Assembly: GCA_910583845.1 (NCBI GenBank)
Contig: CAJUAB010000035.1
Location: forward strand, 1,560 to 45,307
Origin: an uncultured Acetatifactor sp.
GTDB taxonomy: Bacteria > Bacillota > Clostridia > Lachnospirales > Lachnospiraceae
Length of the DNA stretch: 43,748 bases
Direction: 5' to 3'
Part shown: positions 32,142 to 39,965 of the stretch, one piece after another
Layout of the letters: each line of letters opens with the position of its first letter
Numbering within the stretch: the stretch's first letter is position 1
The notes under the pieces: model-generated
Databases searched by the model: none
Seen by the model: the letters and a program-made list of their open reading frames with translations, nothing else
What the model was told of the DNA's origin: nothing
Made by a program: the position numbers and the translations under genes

Positions 32142-32993
32142 TTATCCACGCTCCGTCAGCGCCTGCACCAGTTCCGGAGTGGTCAGTATGCCGTCCGGAA
32201 GGTCCAGTCCCCTTTTTTTCAGTTCATGGGCCAGCAGAGTCACCTGGGGGACATCCAGCCGCAGTCCCTGTAGTTCCTCCACCCTGGAAAAAATCTCTCT
32301 GGGTGTTCCCTCCATGGCAATCCGCCCCTTGTCCATGACATAGACACGGTCTGCGTAGATAACCTCTTCCATATAATGGGTTATCAGAATTACCGTGACC
32401 TTCTCCGTCTGATTCAGTTCTCTGACGGCGCGGATCACTTCGCTCCGGCCGCTGGGGTCCAGCATGGCCGTTGGCTCATCCAGCACAATACACCGGGGGC
32501 GCATGGCCAGCACCCCGGCGATGGATACCCGCTGTTTCTGGCCTCCGGAAAGTCTGTTTGGCGAATGGGAACGAAATTGATACATGCCTACGGCCCGCAG
32601 GCTTTCCTCCACCCTTTTCCAGATCTCCTCGGTGGGAACTCCCAGATTCTCCGGGCCAAAGCCCACATCCTCCTCCACCACCTGCCCGATGATCTGGTTG
32701 TCCGGGTTCTGAAACACCATGCCCGCCCGCTGACGGATATCCCAGATATTCTCCTCCTGCCGGGTGTCCATTCCGTCTACCCAAACTGTCCCCTGGGTCG
32801 GCTGCAGGATCGCGTTCATATGCTTTGCCAGAGTGGATTTACCGGAACCGTTATGTCCCACGACAGCGATGAAATCCCCCTGCCGGATGCCCAGAGACAC
32901 ATCGTTTACCGCCCTGATCACACCGTCCTCATTGCCTTCCTCGTCCCGCTTTACGTATTCATATATGAGATTCCTGGTTTTTACTATACTCAT
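32142..32993 (-). CDS. ecfA1: ECF transporter ATPase EcfA1
   Basis: 283 aa; a TGAGG sits 8 nt before the ATG. ABC ATPase motifs: Walker A GHNGSGKSTLAKHMNA, Q-loop FQNPDNQIIGQVVEEDV, signature RLSGGQKQRVSIAGVLA, Walker B CIVLDEPTAMLDP and H-loop ILITHYMEEV. First gene of the ecfA1-ecfA2-ecfT row. In most Clostridia it directly follows rplQ; here a peptidase gene on the other strand separates them, and ecfA1 has its own promoter. Confidence 0.95.
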   Translation of the reverse strand: MSIVKTRNLIYEYVKRDEEGNEDGVIRAVNDVSLGIRQGDFIAVVGHNGSGKSTLAKHMNAILQPTQGTVWVDGMDTRQEENIWDIRQRAGMVFQNPDNQIIGQVVEEDVGFGPENLGVPTEEIWKRVEESLRAVGMYQFRSHSPNRLSGGQKQRVSIAGVLAMRPRCIVLDEPTAMLDPSGRSEVIRAVRELNQTEKVTVILITHYMEEVIYADRVYVMDKGRIAMEGTPREIFSRVEELQGLRLDVPQVTLLAHELKKRGLDLPDGILTTPELVQALTERG

Positions 32994-33013
32994 CCTTCTT
33001 ACCTCAGTCTTCT

Positions 33014-33042
33014 ATTCTACTAAATTTAGCATGCATTTACAA
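33014..33042 (-). promoter_or_regulatory. SigA promoter of ecfA1
   Basis: On the - strand TTGTAA (33042-33037), a 17-nt spacer and TAGAAT (33019-33014), about 20 bp before the ecfA1 start codon. It supports independent expression of the ECF module from rplQ. Confidence 0.6.
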
Positions 33043-33066
33043 TCATTAAATCAAAAAACTAAAATT

Positions 33067-33095
33067 TTGACGGCGGTTTCTGAACATGCTATAAT
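33067..33095 (+). promoter_or_regulatory. SigA promoter of the M15 peptidase gene
   Basis: TTGACG (33067-33072), a 17-nt spacer and TATAAT (33090-33095). Transcription would start near 33102, giving a leader of about 260 nt that contains the 70-bp repeats. Confidence 0.8.
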
Positions 33096-33130
33096 GTAGA
33101 TGAGCGAAAAGCGCGCTTTCCGCTCCGAGT

Positions 33131-33304
33131 CCGATAACCGGAAGACACTTTGCTATAAGGATCATAACACTCTGGTTGTGGACCGTGTTTTCAGTCCCGG
33201 CCGATAACCAAAAGACACTTTGCTTTAAGGATCATAACACGCCGGGTGTGGACCGTGTTTTCAGTTCCGGCCGATAACCGGAAGACACTTTGCTTTGAGG
33301 ATCA
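33131..33304 (+). repeat. 70-bp tandem repeats in the leader of the M15 peptidase gene
   Basis: Two complete units (33131-33200, 33201-33270) and a half unit (33271-33304). Each starts CCGATAACCGGAAGACACTT and includes AGGATCATAACAC and GTGGACCGTGTTTTCAGT. The units differ by only a few bases. They lie between the promoter and the start codon. Confidence 0.9.
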
Positions 33305-33360
33305 TGGCTAACCGGAAGTGTATGTTGCAGACAACTCCCGTACATAGAGAAGGGGACAAT

Positions 33361-34476
33361 ATGAATCGCAAATGGAATATTCTTCTTAAAGGACTTGCCG
33401 CCATCGGGGCGGTGATTGTCATATGCATCAGTATCAGCCATATGATCGGAATCGGCTCCGAGACTCTGGGAGATATTGCCCGGGAGCATCCCCAGCCCAC
33501 TATGACTCCGGGGCCGGAAGCGGAGAATCCCCAGTCCCCTGCCGCCCCGGATCTCTCACAGGCTGCCGGTGAGAGGGATGATCTGTCAGGCCCAGTGAGC
33601 GGAACATCCGCTGAATCCGTTGGCGGAACACCCGATGAATCCATCGGCGGAATCTCAGGGGAAGCCCCCTCCTCTCCGTCCCCCGGCGGCTCCGCGAATC
33701 TTACGGAAAATGTACCGGAATCGGACGATGTCGCATATCCTATAGAAAGTCCGGATGCCACCGGAGCGGATCGGAGCCCCATGAATCATAACTTGCCAAA
33801 TAAGACGGAAGATGTCAAAGAATCTGTGCTGCCCGGATTTTCCCTGAACGGAGATCTGATGGCGGATGCCCGGGTCACATGGACGGACGGTTTTTATTAC
33901 GAGCCGCTGTCCGACGGTCTGGCGGAATATATCACCGGGGTCTCTTACCCCGCGGATCTGGAGCAGCCGGCCATTACCACAGATGAGCTTTCCTATGTCC
34001 ATGTACTTTACACGGATTTTGACGGAAACTCCCAGGAAGGGGAACTGATCTGCAACCAGTCCATCGCCCCGGATCTTGTGGAGATATTCCACGAATTATA
34101 CAGGGCGGAATACCGGATTGAAAAAATCCGGCTGATTGATGCCTACGAGGGAGACGATGATCTGTCCATGGCGGACAATAACACCTCCTGTTTCAATTAC
34201 CGCGTGGTATCGGGATCTTCCAGTCTCTCCAGACATGCCTACGGACTGGCTATCGACATCAATCCTCTGTACAATCCCTATATCACCTACAACAGGGATC
34301 AGACCATCAATGTATCCCCCGCCGCCGGTGCGGACTATGCGGACCGCAGTAAGACGTTTCCCTATAAAATTGACGAGGATGACCTGTGCTGCCGCCTGTT
34401 CAAGGAACACGGTTTTATCTGGGGCGGCAACTGGAATTCCTGCAAGGACTACCAGCATTTTCAGAAAACACCGTAA
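33361..34476 (+). CDS. M15/VanY-type D-alanyl-D-alanine carboxypeptidase-like protein
   Basis: 371 aa from the ATG at 33361 with AAGGGGA upstream; the longer frame to 33295 lacks a binding site. One membrane anchor (LLKGLAAIGAVIVICISI, residues 8-26), then a low-complexity Ser/Pro/Gly linker to about residue 140 for spanning the wall. The C-terminal 200 residues contain the M15 zinc-peptidase signature: SRHAYGLAIDINPLYNP (metal-binding His and Asp), FPYKIDEDD, FKEHGFIWGGNW and the final DYQHFQ with the third ligand. It therefore probably trims peptidoglycan peptides outside the cell. Reads opposite to the ribosomal and ECF genes on both sides, so it is likely a later insertion between rplQ and ecfA1. 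Confidence 0.9.
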   Translation: MNRKWNILLKGLAAIGAVIVICISISHMIGIGSETLGDIAREHPQPTMTPGPEAENPQSPAAPDLSQAAGERDDLSGPVSGTSAESVGGTPDESIGGISGEAPSSPSPGGSANLTENVPESDDVAYPIESPDATGADRSPMNHNLPNKTEDVKESVLPGFSLNGDLMADARVTWTDGFYYEPLSDGLAEYITGVSYPADLEQPAITTDELSYVHVLYTDFDGNSQEGELICNQSIAPDLVEIFHELYRAEYRIEKIRLIDAYEGDDDLSMADNNTSCFNYRVVSGSSSLSRHAYGLAIDINPLYNPYITYNRDQTINVSPAAGADYADRSKTFPYKIDEDDLCCRLFKEHGFIWGGNWNSCKDYQHFQKTP

Positions 34477-34501
34477 AAATTCCCCCGGCACATGCCGGGG
34501 G
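34477..34501. terminator. Bidirectional terminator between the M15 peptidase gene and rplQ
   Basis: A 9-bp perfect stem CCCCCGGCA / TGCCGGGGG (34482-34490 and 34493-34501) flanked by AAAAATT on one side. On the - strand it is followed by AATTTTTACGG and can end the rpoA-rplQ transcript; on the + strand it is followed by a weaker T-rich stretch. Confidence 0.8.
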
Positions 34502-34576
34502 ATCTATTCTTTCTATACAGCAGAATCCATGTTCCAGGGTTCTAATCCACACAAAGTATGGACTTTTCTGCATCCT

Positions 34577-35182
34577 TTATACCAGTTCCAGCACAACTTC
34601 CAGAGCCGCGTCGCCCTTGCGCTGTCCGACTTTGATAATTCTGGTGTAGCCGCCCTTGCGGTCCACATACTTGGGAGCGTACTCATCAAAAAGTTTTGCC
34701 ACCAGGTCAATTTCCTTGGTATTTCTCTTTCTGCCGGCAGCCTCCTGCGGAACCTCAACAACCGGATACAGGACTTTCAGCATCTGACGACGCGCATGAA
34801 GTCTGCTGGGAAGATCCTTCTTGATCTCCTTCTCCACTTCATCATACACCGTCACGGTGACACCGTTCTCGATTCTCAGAATCTTGCCGTCCTTGTCACG
34901 ATGCGTCTCAGACAAAACAGCCTTCGTATCCTTGTCTACGATCTGTTTTACTCTCTTGCCGTCCTTGTCCTTGCGGGGCACCTTCGCGGTGACAGTCACA
35001 GTCTCGAAGTTGTCCTTCTCCTTGACCGCCAGAGCGATCAGGCCGTCAACAATCTTCTGCACTTCCTTGGCCTTGGCCTGGGTGGTGACGATTCTGCCAT
35101 GTGTGATCAGAGCGGTCACCTGATTGCGAAGTAACGCTTTTCTCTGGGATGAAGTTCTGCCCAATTTTCTGTATTTTGCCAT
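34577..35182 (-). CDS. rplQ: 50S ribosomal protein L17 (extended form)
   Basis: 201 aa from the ATG at 35182 (GAAAGGAAA upstream). Typical bacterial L17 has about 115-130 residues. The ends are normal: MAKYRKLGRTSSQRKALLRN, ITHGRIVTTQAKAKEVQ, SRLHARRQMLKVLY and the C-terminal GGYTRIIKVGQRKGDAALEVV. Between residues about 58 and 120 lies a charged insertion with repeated KDKDGK motifs (ARKDKDGKR-type and HRDKDGKIL). A shorter insertion at this place is, from memory, usual in Lachnospiraceae. Last gene of the rpoA transcription unit. Confidence 0.95.
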   Translation of the reverse strand: MAKYRKLGRTSSQRKALLRNQVTALITHGRIVTTQAKAKEVQKIVDGLIALAVKEKDNFETVTVTAKVPRKDKDGKRVKQIVDKDTKAVLSETHRDKDGKILRIENGVTVTVYDEVEKEIKKDLPSRLHARRQMLKVLYPVVEVPQEAAGRKRNTKEIDLVAKLFDEYAPKYVDRKGGYTRIIKVGQRKGDAALEVVLELV

Positions 35183-35366
35183 AATAATATTTCCTTTCTC
35201 CATTCATGGTACATCCGGCCACGCTCTTCGGACTTACATACCGGATGCATTTTTTGCTCCACTCGGGGTTACAGTCTCCCCATGCCAGTCGGACTTACCG
35301 AGGAGACCAGAAGTCAGTCGGACTTTCTTACACAATGTGTTTTATCATATCAGAGAACCGACAGCC
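35183..35366 (-). other. rpoA-rplQ spacer with TCGGACTT repeats
   Basis: 184 bp. On the + strand TCGGACTT occurs three times (35228, 35288 and 35317), twice as CAGTCGGACTT. No gene seen; on the - strand a TATGAT string is a weak -10 candidate. Confidence 0.4.
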
Positions 35367-36323
35367 TCAGTCTTCACTGGGATTCAGCTGCAGTCCCAGC
35401 TCTTTCAGCTTTGCCAACACCTCTTCCAGGGATTTGCGGCCCAGATTCCGGACTTTCATCATGTCCTCCGAAGTCTTGTTGGTCAATTCTTCCACCGTGT
35501 TGATCCCCGCCCTCTTCAGGCAGTTGTAAGAACGAACGGAAAGCTCCAGCTCATCGATACTCATCTCCAACACTTTTTCCTTCTCATTGTCTTCCTTCTC
35601 AACCATGACCTCCGCATTCTTGGCATTCTCCGACAGGTTGATGAAAAGACTTAAATGCTCGCTGAGTACCTTTGCGGCCAGGCTGACTGCCTCGTCCGGA
35701 ACCAGGGTTCCGTTGGTGTGAACATCCAATGTCAGCTTGTCGAAGTCCGTAATCTGGCCTACACGGGTATTCTGGACCGTCACGTTCACCCTCTCTACCG
35801 GGGTATAGATGGAGTCGATTGCAATTACACCGATGGGTAAATCCTCGCGTTTGTTCTTATCGGCACTCACATAGCCTCTGCCTCTGGTAATAGTCAGCTC
35901 CATATACAGCTTGGTATTCTTACCGCTCAGAGTAGCAATCACCAGATCCGGATTAAGGATCTCTATGTCCTGGTCCACCTGAATATCAGAAGCCCTCACC
36001 ACACCCTCTCCCTCGAACTCGATATAGGCGGTTTTGACTTCATTGGTCTCGCTGTTATTCCTGATCGCCAGACTCTTGATATTCATAATGATCTCCGTCA
36101 CATCCTCCTTGACGCCGGGGATGGAACTGAACTCATGTAATACGCCCTCAATCTTCACCTGACTGACTGCCGCGCCGGGCAAAGAAGACAGCATGATTCT
36201 TCTCAGAGAGTTCCCAAGGGTGATGCCATAGCCTCTTTCCAGAGGCTCCACTACGAATTTACCGTACTTCTTATCTTCCGAGATCTCAACAACCTCAATA
36301 TTCGGTCTTTCAAAATCAAACAC
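35367..36323 (-). CDS. rpoA: DNA-directed RNA polymerase alpha subunit
   Basis: 318 aa from a GTG at 36323 with AGGAGGG 8 nt upstream; an open frame to 36419 is an unneeded extension. The N-terminal domain has GKFVVEPLERGYGITLGNSLRRIMLSSLPGAA as adjoining motifs and dimerises to nucleate polymerase assembly. The C-terminal domain (about residues 250-310) has SIDELELSVRSYNCLKRAGI and VEELTNKTSEDMMKVRNLG, for UP elements and activators. Lies between rpsD and rplQ as expected. Confidence 0.97.
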   Translation of the reverse strand: MFDFERPNIEVVEISEDKKYGKFVVEPLERGYGITLGNSLRRIMLSSLPGAAVSQVKIEGVLHEFSSIPGVKEDVTEIIMNIKSLAIRNNSETNEVKTAYIEFEGEGVVRASDIQVDQDIEILNPDLVIATLSGKNTKLYMELTITRGRGYVSADKNKREDLPIGVIAIDSIYTPVERVNVTVQNTRVGQITDFDKLTLDVHTNGTLVPDEAVSLAAKVLSEHLSLFINLSENAKNAEVMVEKEDNEKEKVLEMSIDELELSVRSYNCLKRAGINTVEELTNKTSEDMMKVRNLGRKSLEEVLAKLKELGLQLNPSED

Positions 36324-36452
36324 TGCAAATACCCTCCTAATTAGAATCCTACAGATTCCCTCCCCGCACAAAAATGCCGGATGAGAATCTGTTGTCTGCG
36401 AATCCTGTACCTTGGCCATCCGGCCGCTTTCTGTCGAGAGTATGGTCTTGAT

Positions 36453-37046
36453 TTACTTGGAATATAACTCGACAATCAACATCTCGTCCACAGGTACATC
36501 GATCATCTCTCTGGTGGGCAGATTCTTGATGCTCCCCTTCAGGGCCTCAATATCCGCGTCCATCCATTCGGGTACCAGCCTGCCGCCGGTGACTTCCACG
36601 ATGTCCTTGAATCTCTGTAAGGATTTTGCGCTCTCCCTGACCTCGATCACATCGCCGGTCTTGATCTGGTAGGAAGGAATATTCACCACTTTGCCGTTGA
36701 CCGTAATATGCTTATGGCCTACAACCTGACGCGCCTCTCTTCTGGTTCTTGCCAGGCCCATTCTGAACACCACGTTGTCCAGTCTGCTCTCCAGCATCAC
36801 CATCAGGTTTTCACCTGTCATACCCTTCATCCTGTCGGCCTTTTCATAATAATTGTGGAAGGGCTTCTCCAGTACGCCGTAAATAAACTTCGCTTTCTGC
36901 TTCTCGCGCAGCTGCAGGCCATACTCACTGACCTTCTTGCCTGCCCTTGCGTTGGTTCTGTTGGACTTCTTATCATAGCCCAGATAAGAAGGCTCCAGAC
37001 CTAATGCTCTGCATCTCTTCAATACAGGTACACGATTTACTGCCAT
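36453..37046 (-). CDS. rpsD: 30S ribosomal protein S4
   Basis: 197 aa, full length. It binds 16S rRNA and nucleates assembly of the small-subunit body. Features: GEKVSEYGLQLREKQKAKF-like segment (here AGKKVSEYGLQLREKQKAK), the S4 RNA-binding domain MLESRLDNVVFRMGLARTR followed by QVVGHKHITVNGKVVNIPS, and the C-terminal MIDVPVDEMLIVELYSK. The N-terminus has only one cysteine (KRCRALG), so this is a zinc-free form. Lies about 130 bp before rpoA and 149 bp after rpsK. Confidence 0.97.
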   Translation of the reverse strand: MAVNRVPVLKRCRALGLEPSYLGYDKKSNRTNARAGKKVSEYGLQLREKQKAKFIYGVLEKPFHNYYEKADRMKGMTGENLMVMLESRLDNVVFRMGLARTRREARQVVGHKHITVNGKVVNIPSYQIKTGDVIEVRESAKSLQRFKDIVEVTGGRLVPEWMDADIEALKGSIKNLPTREMIDVPVDEMLIVELYSK

Positions 37047-37195
37047 TTTATTTTCTCCTTTATGATTGATGTTTACAATACCGCGGCTGCCCTACAGCTG
37101 CCGATACCTTCTTCCAACCGCTTCCCACCGCCATCTTTCAAAAGCGGGGGCATGGCGCAATGTCACTGCTCATAACGCGCGCATAACATGATAGA

Positions 37196-37588
37196 CTATA
37201 CGCGTCTCCTCTTGGGCGGACGGCACCCATTGTGAGGAACGGGCGTCACGTCGCGGATGCTGGTCACTTCCAGACCGCAGGCTGACAAAGCCCTGATCGC
37301 CGCCTCACGTCCCGAGCCGGGCCCCTTTACAAATACGTCCACAGTCTTCAGCCCATGTACCAAAGCGGCCTTTGTGGCTGTCTCTGCCGCCATCTGCGCG
37401 GCATACGGAGTAGATTTCCTTGAACCTCTAAAACCAAGACCACCGGCGCTGGCCCAGCTCAGAGCATTGCCTTCCGCGTCAGTCAGTGTAACAATTGTAT
37501 TGTTAAAAGATGACTGGATATGCGCCTGTCCCCGTTCAACGTTTTTCTTGACACGTTTCTTTGTCACTTTCTTTGTAACTTTTGCCAT
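37196..37588 (-). CDS. rpsK: 30S ribosomal protein S11
   Basis: 130 aa. A platform protein of the small subunit at the mRNA exit channel. Recognised by HIQSSFNNTIVTLTD, GGLGFRGSRKSTPYAAQMA, VFVKGPGSGREAAIRAL, and the C-terminal DVTPVPHNGCRPPKRRRV. Lies 51 bp after rpsM, as in the standard alpha operon. Confidence 0.97.
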   Translation of the reverse strand: MAKVTKKVTKKRVKKNVERGQAHIQSSFNNTIVTLTDAEGNALSWASAGGLGFRGSRKSTPYAAQMAAETATKAALVHGLKTVDVFVKGPGSGREAAIRALSACGLEVTSIRDVTPVPHNGCRPPKRRRV

Positions 37589-37639
37589 TTTAAACTAACC
37601 TACTTTCCTGATAATCATTGTTCAATAAAGCATCGTTTT

Positions 37640-38011
37640 TTACTTCTTCTTGTTCGCGACGGTACGCTTGGGTCCCTTGCGGGTCCTGGCATTGTTCTTC
37701 GTATTCTGACCGCGGACGGGCAGACCTTTACGATGACGGATGCCGCGATAGCAGCCGATCTCCTGCAATCTCTTGATGTTCAGAGCAGTCTCTCTGCGGA
37801 GATCACCTTCAACCATGATGTTCAGCTTCTCAATAGCCTCGCTGATCTTCTTCACTTCCTCGTCAGTTACGTCTCTTACGCGTGTATCAGGATTCACGCC
37901 TGCTTCCGCCAAGATTTTGTTTGCGCTTACTCTACCGATACCATAGATGTAAGTCAAACCGATTTCGATTCGTTTTTCCCTGGGTAAGTCAACACCTGCG
38001 ATACGAGCCAT
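37640..38011 (-). CDS. rpsM: 30S ribosomal protein S13
   Basis: 123 aa with GGAGG before the ATG. A head protein contacting the P-site tRNA and forming bridges to the large subunit. Features: ARIAGVDLPREKRIEIGLTY, YGIGRVSANKILAEAG, the CYRGIRHRKGLPVRGQ motif and a basic tail (TRKGPKRTVANKKK). Follows rpmJ after an unusually long spacer of about 300 bp. Confidence 0.97.
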   Translation of the reverse strand: MARIAGVDLPREKRIEIGLTYIYGIGRVSANKILAEAGVNPDTRVRDVTDEEVKKISEAIEKLNIMVEGDLRRETALNIKRLQEIGCYRGIRHRKGLPVRGQNTKNNARTRKGPKRTVANKKK

Positions 38012-38308
38012 TTACGTTTCCTCCATTTTCTTCGCGTTTCCGCCTTTGCGGAACTGAACGCTGCGCACAATTCCGGTCTGTTCCTGTGCGCCTGTTACTA
38101 ATTGATTGGGGCTTCCACCCAACCGGACGCCTTCGTTACTGATCCGATCTTCCCCGGGACTCTTTGTCCGGGTAACCAAGAAGTAATCTCCGTAAGCTCC
38201 ATCCCAGTTCTATGATAATCAGCCCTCTGCAATACGGGCTGGTTCAGCCGCACATAATAACTGGACAAGAACTCACATACCTGATCAAAAACCGTGATCA
38301 GGCGGTGA
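38012..38308 (-). other. Long rpmJ-rpsM spacer with two hairpins
   Basis: Nearly 300 bp between genes that usually lie close together. On the - strand GCGCACA...TGTGCGC (38091-38063) and TTCCGC...GCGGAA (38053-38038) can form hairpins, the second close to the rpsM ribosome binding site. An 81-codon frame here overlaps rpmJ and resembles no family I know. It may be a leader for control of rpsM and downstream genes. Confidence 0.4.
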
Positions 38309-38422
38309 TTATCCCTGTCTCTGCTTGTGTTTCGGATTCTCACAAATAACTCTGATGCGTCCTTTTCTCTTGATGATTTTGCACTTCTCGCAAATCGGTT
38401 TTACTGATGATCTAACCTTCAC
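38309..38422 (-). CDS. rpmJ: 50S ribosomal protein L36
   Basis: 37 aa from a GTG at 38422, with GAAAGGAGGG upstream. The sequence MKVRSSVKPICEKCKIIKR continues to KGRIRVICENPKHKQRQG, the complete standard length. The zinc ligands C11, C14, C27 and H32 are all present, so it is the zinc-binding (C+) form. It is the smallest large-subunit protein. Lies between infA and rpsM, as in the standard spc/alpha operon junction. Confidence 0.96.
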   Translation of the reverse strand: MKVRSSVKPICEKCKIIKRKGRIRVICENPKHKQRQG

Positions 38423-38535
38423 GTTAAACCCTCCTTTCAAAAAAGACCGTTTTACATTATAGCATGCACCCTTGGGTAATGCAAGTACTTTTTCCTGTAG
38501 AATTCATCTTTTTTCCTGTTTTTTACACATCCGGA

Positions 38536-38754
38536 CTACTTATCTCTCCAGATGATGCGTCCTTTGGACAAATCGTAGGGGGACAGTTCCAGGGTAACCC
38601 GGTCGCCGGGCAGGATGCGGATAAAGTTCTGACGCAGCTTGCCGCTGATATGCGCCAGCACCCTGTGGCCATTCTCCAGTTCTACCTGGAACATGGTATT
38701 GGGCAGCTTCTCCACCACTGTGCCTTCGATTTCGATTACATCACTCTTCGACAT
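38536..38754 (-). CDS. infA: Translation initiation factor IF-1
   Basis: 72 aa from the ATG at 38754 (AAAGGAGA upstream); the longer open frame to 38805 runs into the preceding gene. A single OB-fold: MSKSDVIEIEGTVVEKLPN, MFQVELENGHRVLAHISGK, and RILPGDRVTLELSPYDLSKGRI as adjoining motifs. Occupies the A site during initiation. Confidence 0.97.
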   Translation of the reverse strand: MSKSDVIEIEGTVVEKLPNTMFQVELENGHRVLAHISGKLRQNFIRILPGDRVTLELSPYDLSKGRIIWRDK

Positions 38755-38801
38755 ATACGCTCTCCTTTCAAGGCCGGTCCGCCATCTCCAACGGTGCTGC
38801 G

Positions 38802-39071
38802 TCATGGAAACTGCCGGGTGGCCAGATACTGTTTTATGGCATATTTGATCTCATGGTCATATACCGGTTCTTTCATTAATAAGCGGTTGACTATGCTCTG
38901 ATCCACTGTCTGCTTTATAATCCGGACATGTCTGCGGTTCTTTTTCTTGGGACGGGCCATGCCGCGCGCCCTCCCGTCACAGAGATACACATGGGTCTCA
39001 TCCTCACCCACGATGACGTATAAAACGTCCTTGTCGTGCCCCGCCCTGGCTATTGCCAAATATCCTGTCAT
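38802..39071 (-). CDS. KOW-domain / L14e-like RNA-binding protein
   Basis: 89 aa. The N-terminal half reads like a KOW/L14e-type beta barrel (GYLAIARAGHDKDVLYVIVG), followed by a basic stretch (RPKKKNRRHVRIIKQ) and an acidic-to-basic helical tail (EIKYAIKQYLATRQF). Proteins of this type sit between map and infA in many Clostridia and are taken to be RNA- or ribosome-associated; their function is not established. The ATG at 39071 lies 72 bp after map, and infA begins 47 bp downstream. Confidence 0.8.
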   Translation of the reverse strand: MTGYLAIARAGHDKDVLYVIVGEDETHVYLCDGRARGMARPKKKNRRHVRIIKQTVDQSIVNRLLMKEPVYDHEIKYAIKQYLATRQFP

Positions 39072-39143
39072 ACTTACCTCTTCATACAGATCCGCCTCTG
39101 ACTTATTCCCGCAAAACGCAGTTCTTCCGTCTCCCGGGAAATA

Positions 39144-39896
39144 TCAATACAACGTCATGATCTCGGGCTCGCCCTCCGTGATCAGAATTGTGTTTTCATA
39201 ATGAGCGGACAGAGAACCGTCCTCCGTCACCACCGTCCAGTCGTCGTCCAGCCACACCACATCCGCTCCCCCCATATTGATCATAGGTTCCACGGCCAGA
39301 GTCATGCCGGGCCGGAGTCTGGGACCCCTGCGCCTCTGGGCAAAATTGGGGATCTGCGGATCTTCATGCAGCTGGGTACCGATTCCGTGCCCCACCAGTT
39401 CCCTCACAATGCCATACCCGAAGGATGTGGCATAGGCGTCGATGGCATTGGAAATGTCAAATAGATAATTGCCCGCTTTCGCGTACTTTATTCCCTCAAA
39501 AAAGCACTGCCTGGTCACATCGATCAGCTGACGCGCCTGTGGGCTGATCTTCCCCACCGCGTGTGTGCGGGCCGCGTCGGAATGATATCCTTTATAAATC
39601 AGCCCCGCGTCCAGGCTGACGATATCGCCCTCCTGTAAAATACGGTGTTTGTCAGGTATCCCATGCACTACCTCGTCATTGACCGAAACACAGATGGAGG
39701 CAGGATATCTGTGATAATTCTTGAAATTGGGGATGCATCCCATCTTCCGGATAAGAGTGTCACCCAGAATATCAATGTCCTTGGTGGACATGCCGGGTTT
39801 TATGGCCTCCTCCATCTCCTTATGAACAATCGCCAGCAGTCTGCAAGACTCCCGCATCAACTCTATCTCTCTCTCCGATTTAATCGTCACTGCCAT
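39144..39896 (-). CDS. map: Type I methionine aminopeptidase
   Basis: 250 aa from the ATG at 39896; AGAGGATAG upstream supports it over the GTG at 39902. Removes N-terminal methionine from nascent proteins. The five metal ligands fit the family: D in SLDAGLIYKGYHSD (first two), H in ELVGHGIG, E in AVEPMINMG and E in SAHYENTILIT. The ASICVSVNDEVVHGIP substrate-side motif is also present. Standard place in the spc operon after adk. Confidence 0.97.
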   Translation of the reverse strand: MAVTIKSEREIELMRESCRLLAIVHKEMEEAIKPGMSTKDIDILGDTLIRKMGCIPNFKNYHRYPASICVSVNDEVVHGIPDKHRILQEGDIVSLDAGLIYKGYHSDAARTHAVGKISPQARQLIDVTRQCFFEGIKYAKAGNYLFDISNAIDAYATSFGYGIVRELVGHGIGTQLHEDPQIPNFAQRRRGPRLRPGMTLAVEPMINMGGADVVWLDDDWTVVTEDGSLSAHYENTILITEGEPEIMTLY

Positions 39897-39965
39897 ACCC
39901 ACTATCCTCTTTTCACGCCTTCCTTATACGGACGATCCCTGAAACCTGCCAGGTGCCCCGGCGGT

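Noticed and set aside
33131..33278. GCCGATAA in the 70-bp repeats as a SigD -10 box
   Set aside because: No TAAA at the required 15-nt spacing upstream; the SigA promoter at 33067-33095 is a better explanation.
38098..38343. 81-codon frame in the rpmJ-rpsM spacer
   Set aside because: Overlaps rpmJ on the same strand, no recognisable family and no good ribosome binding site.
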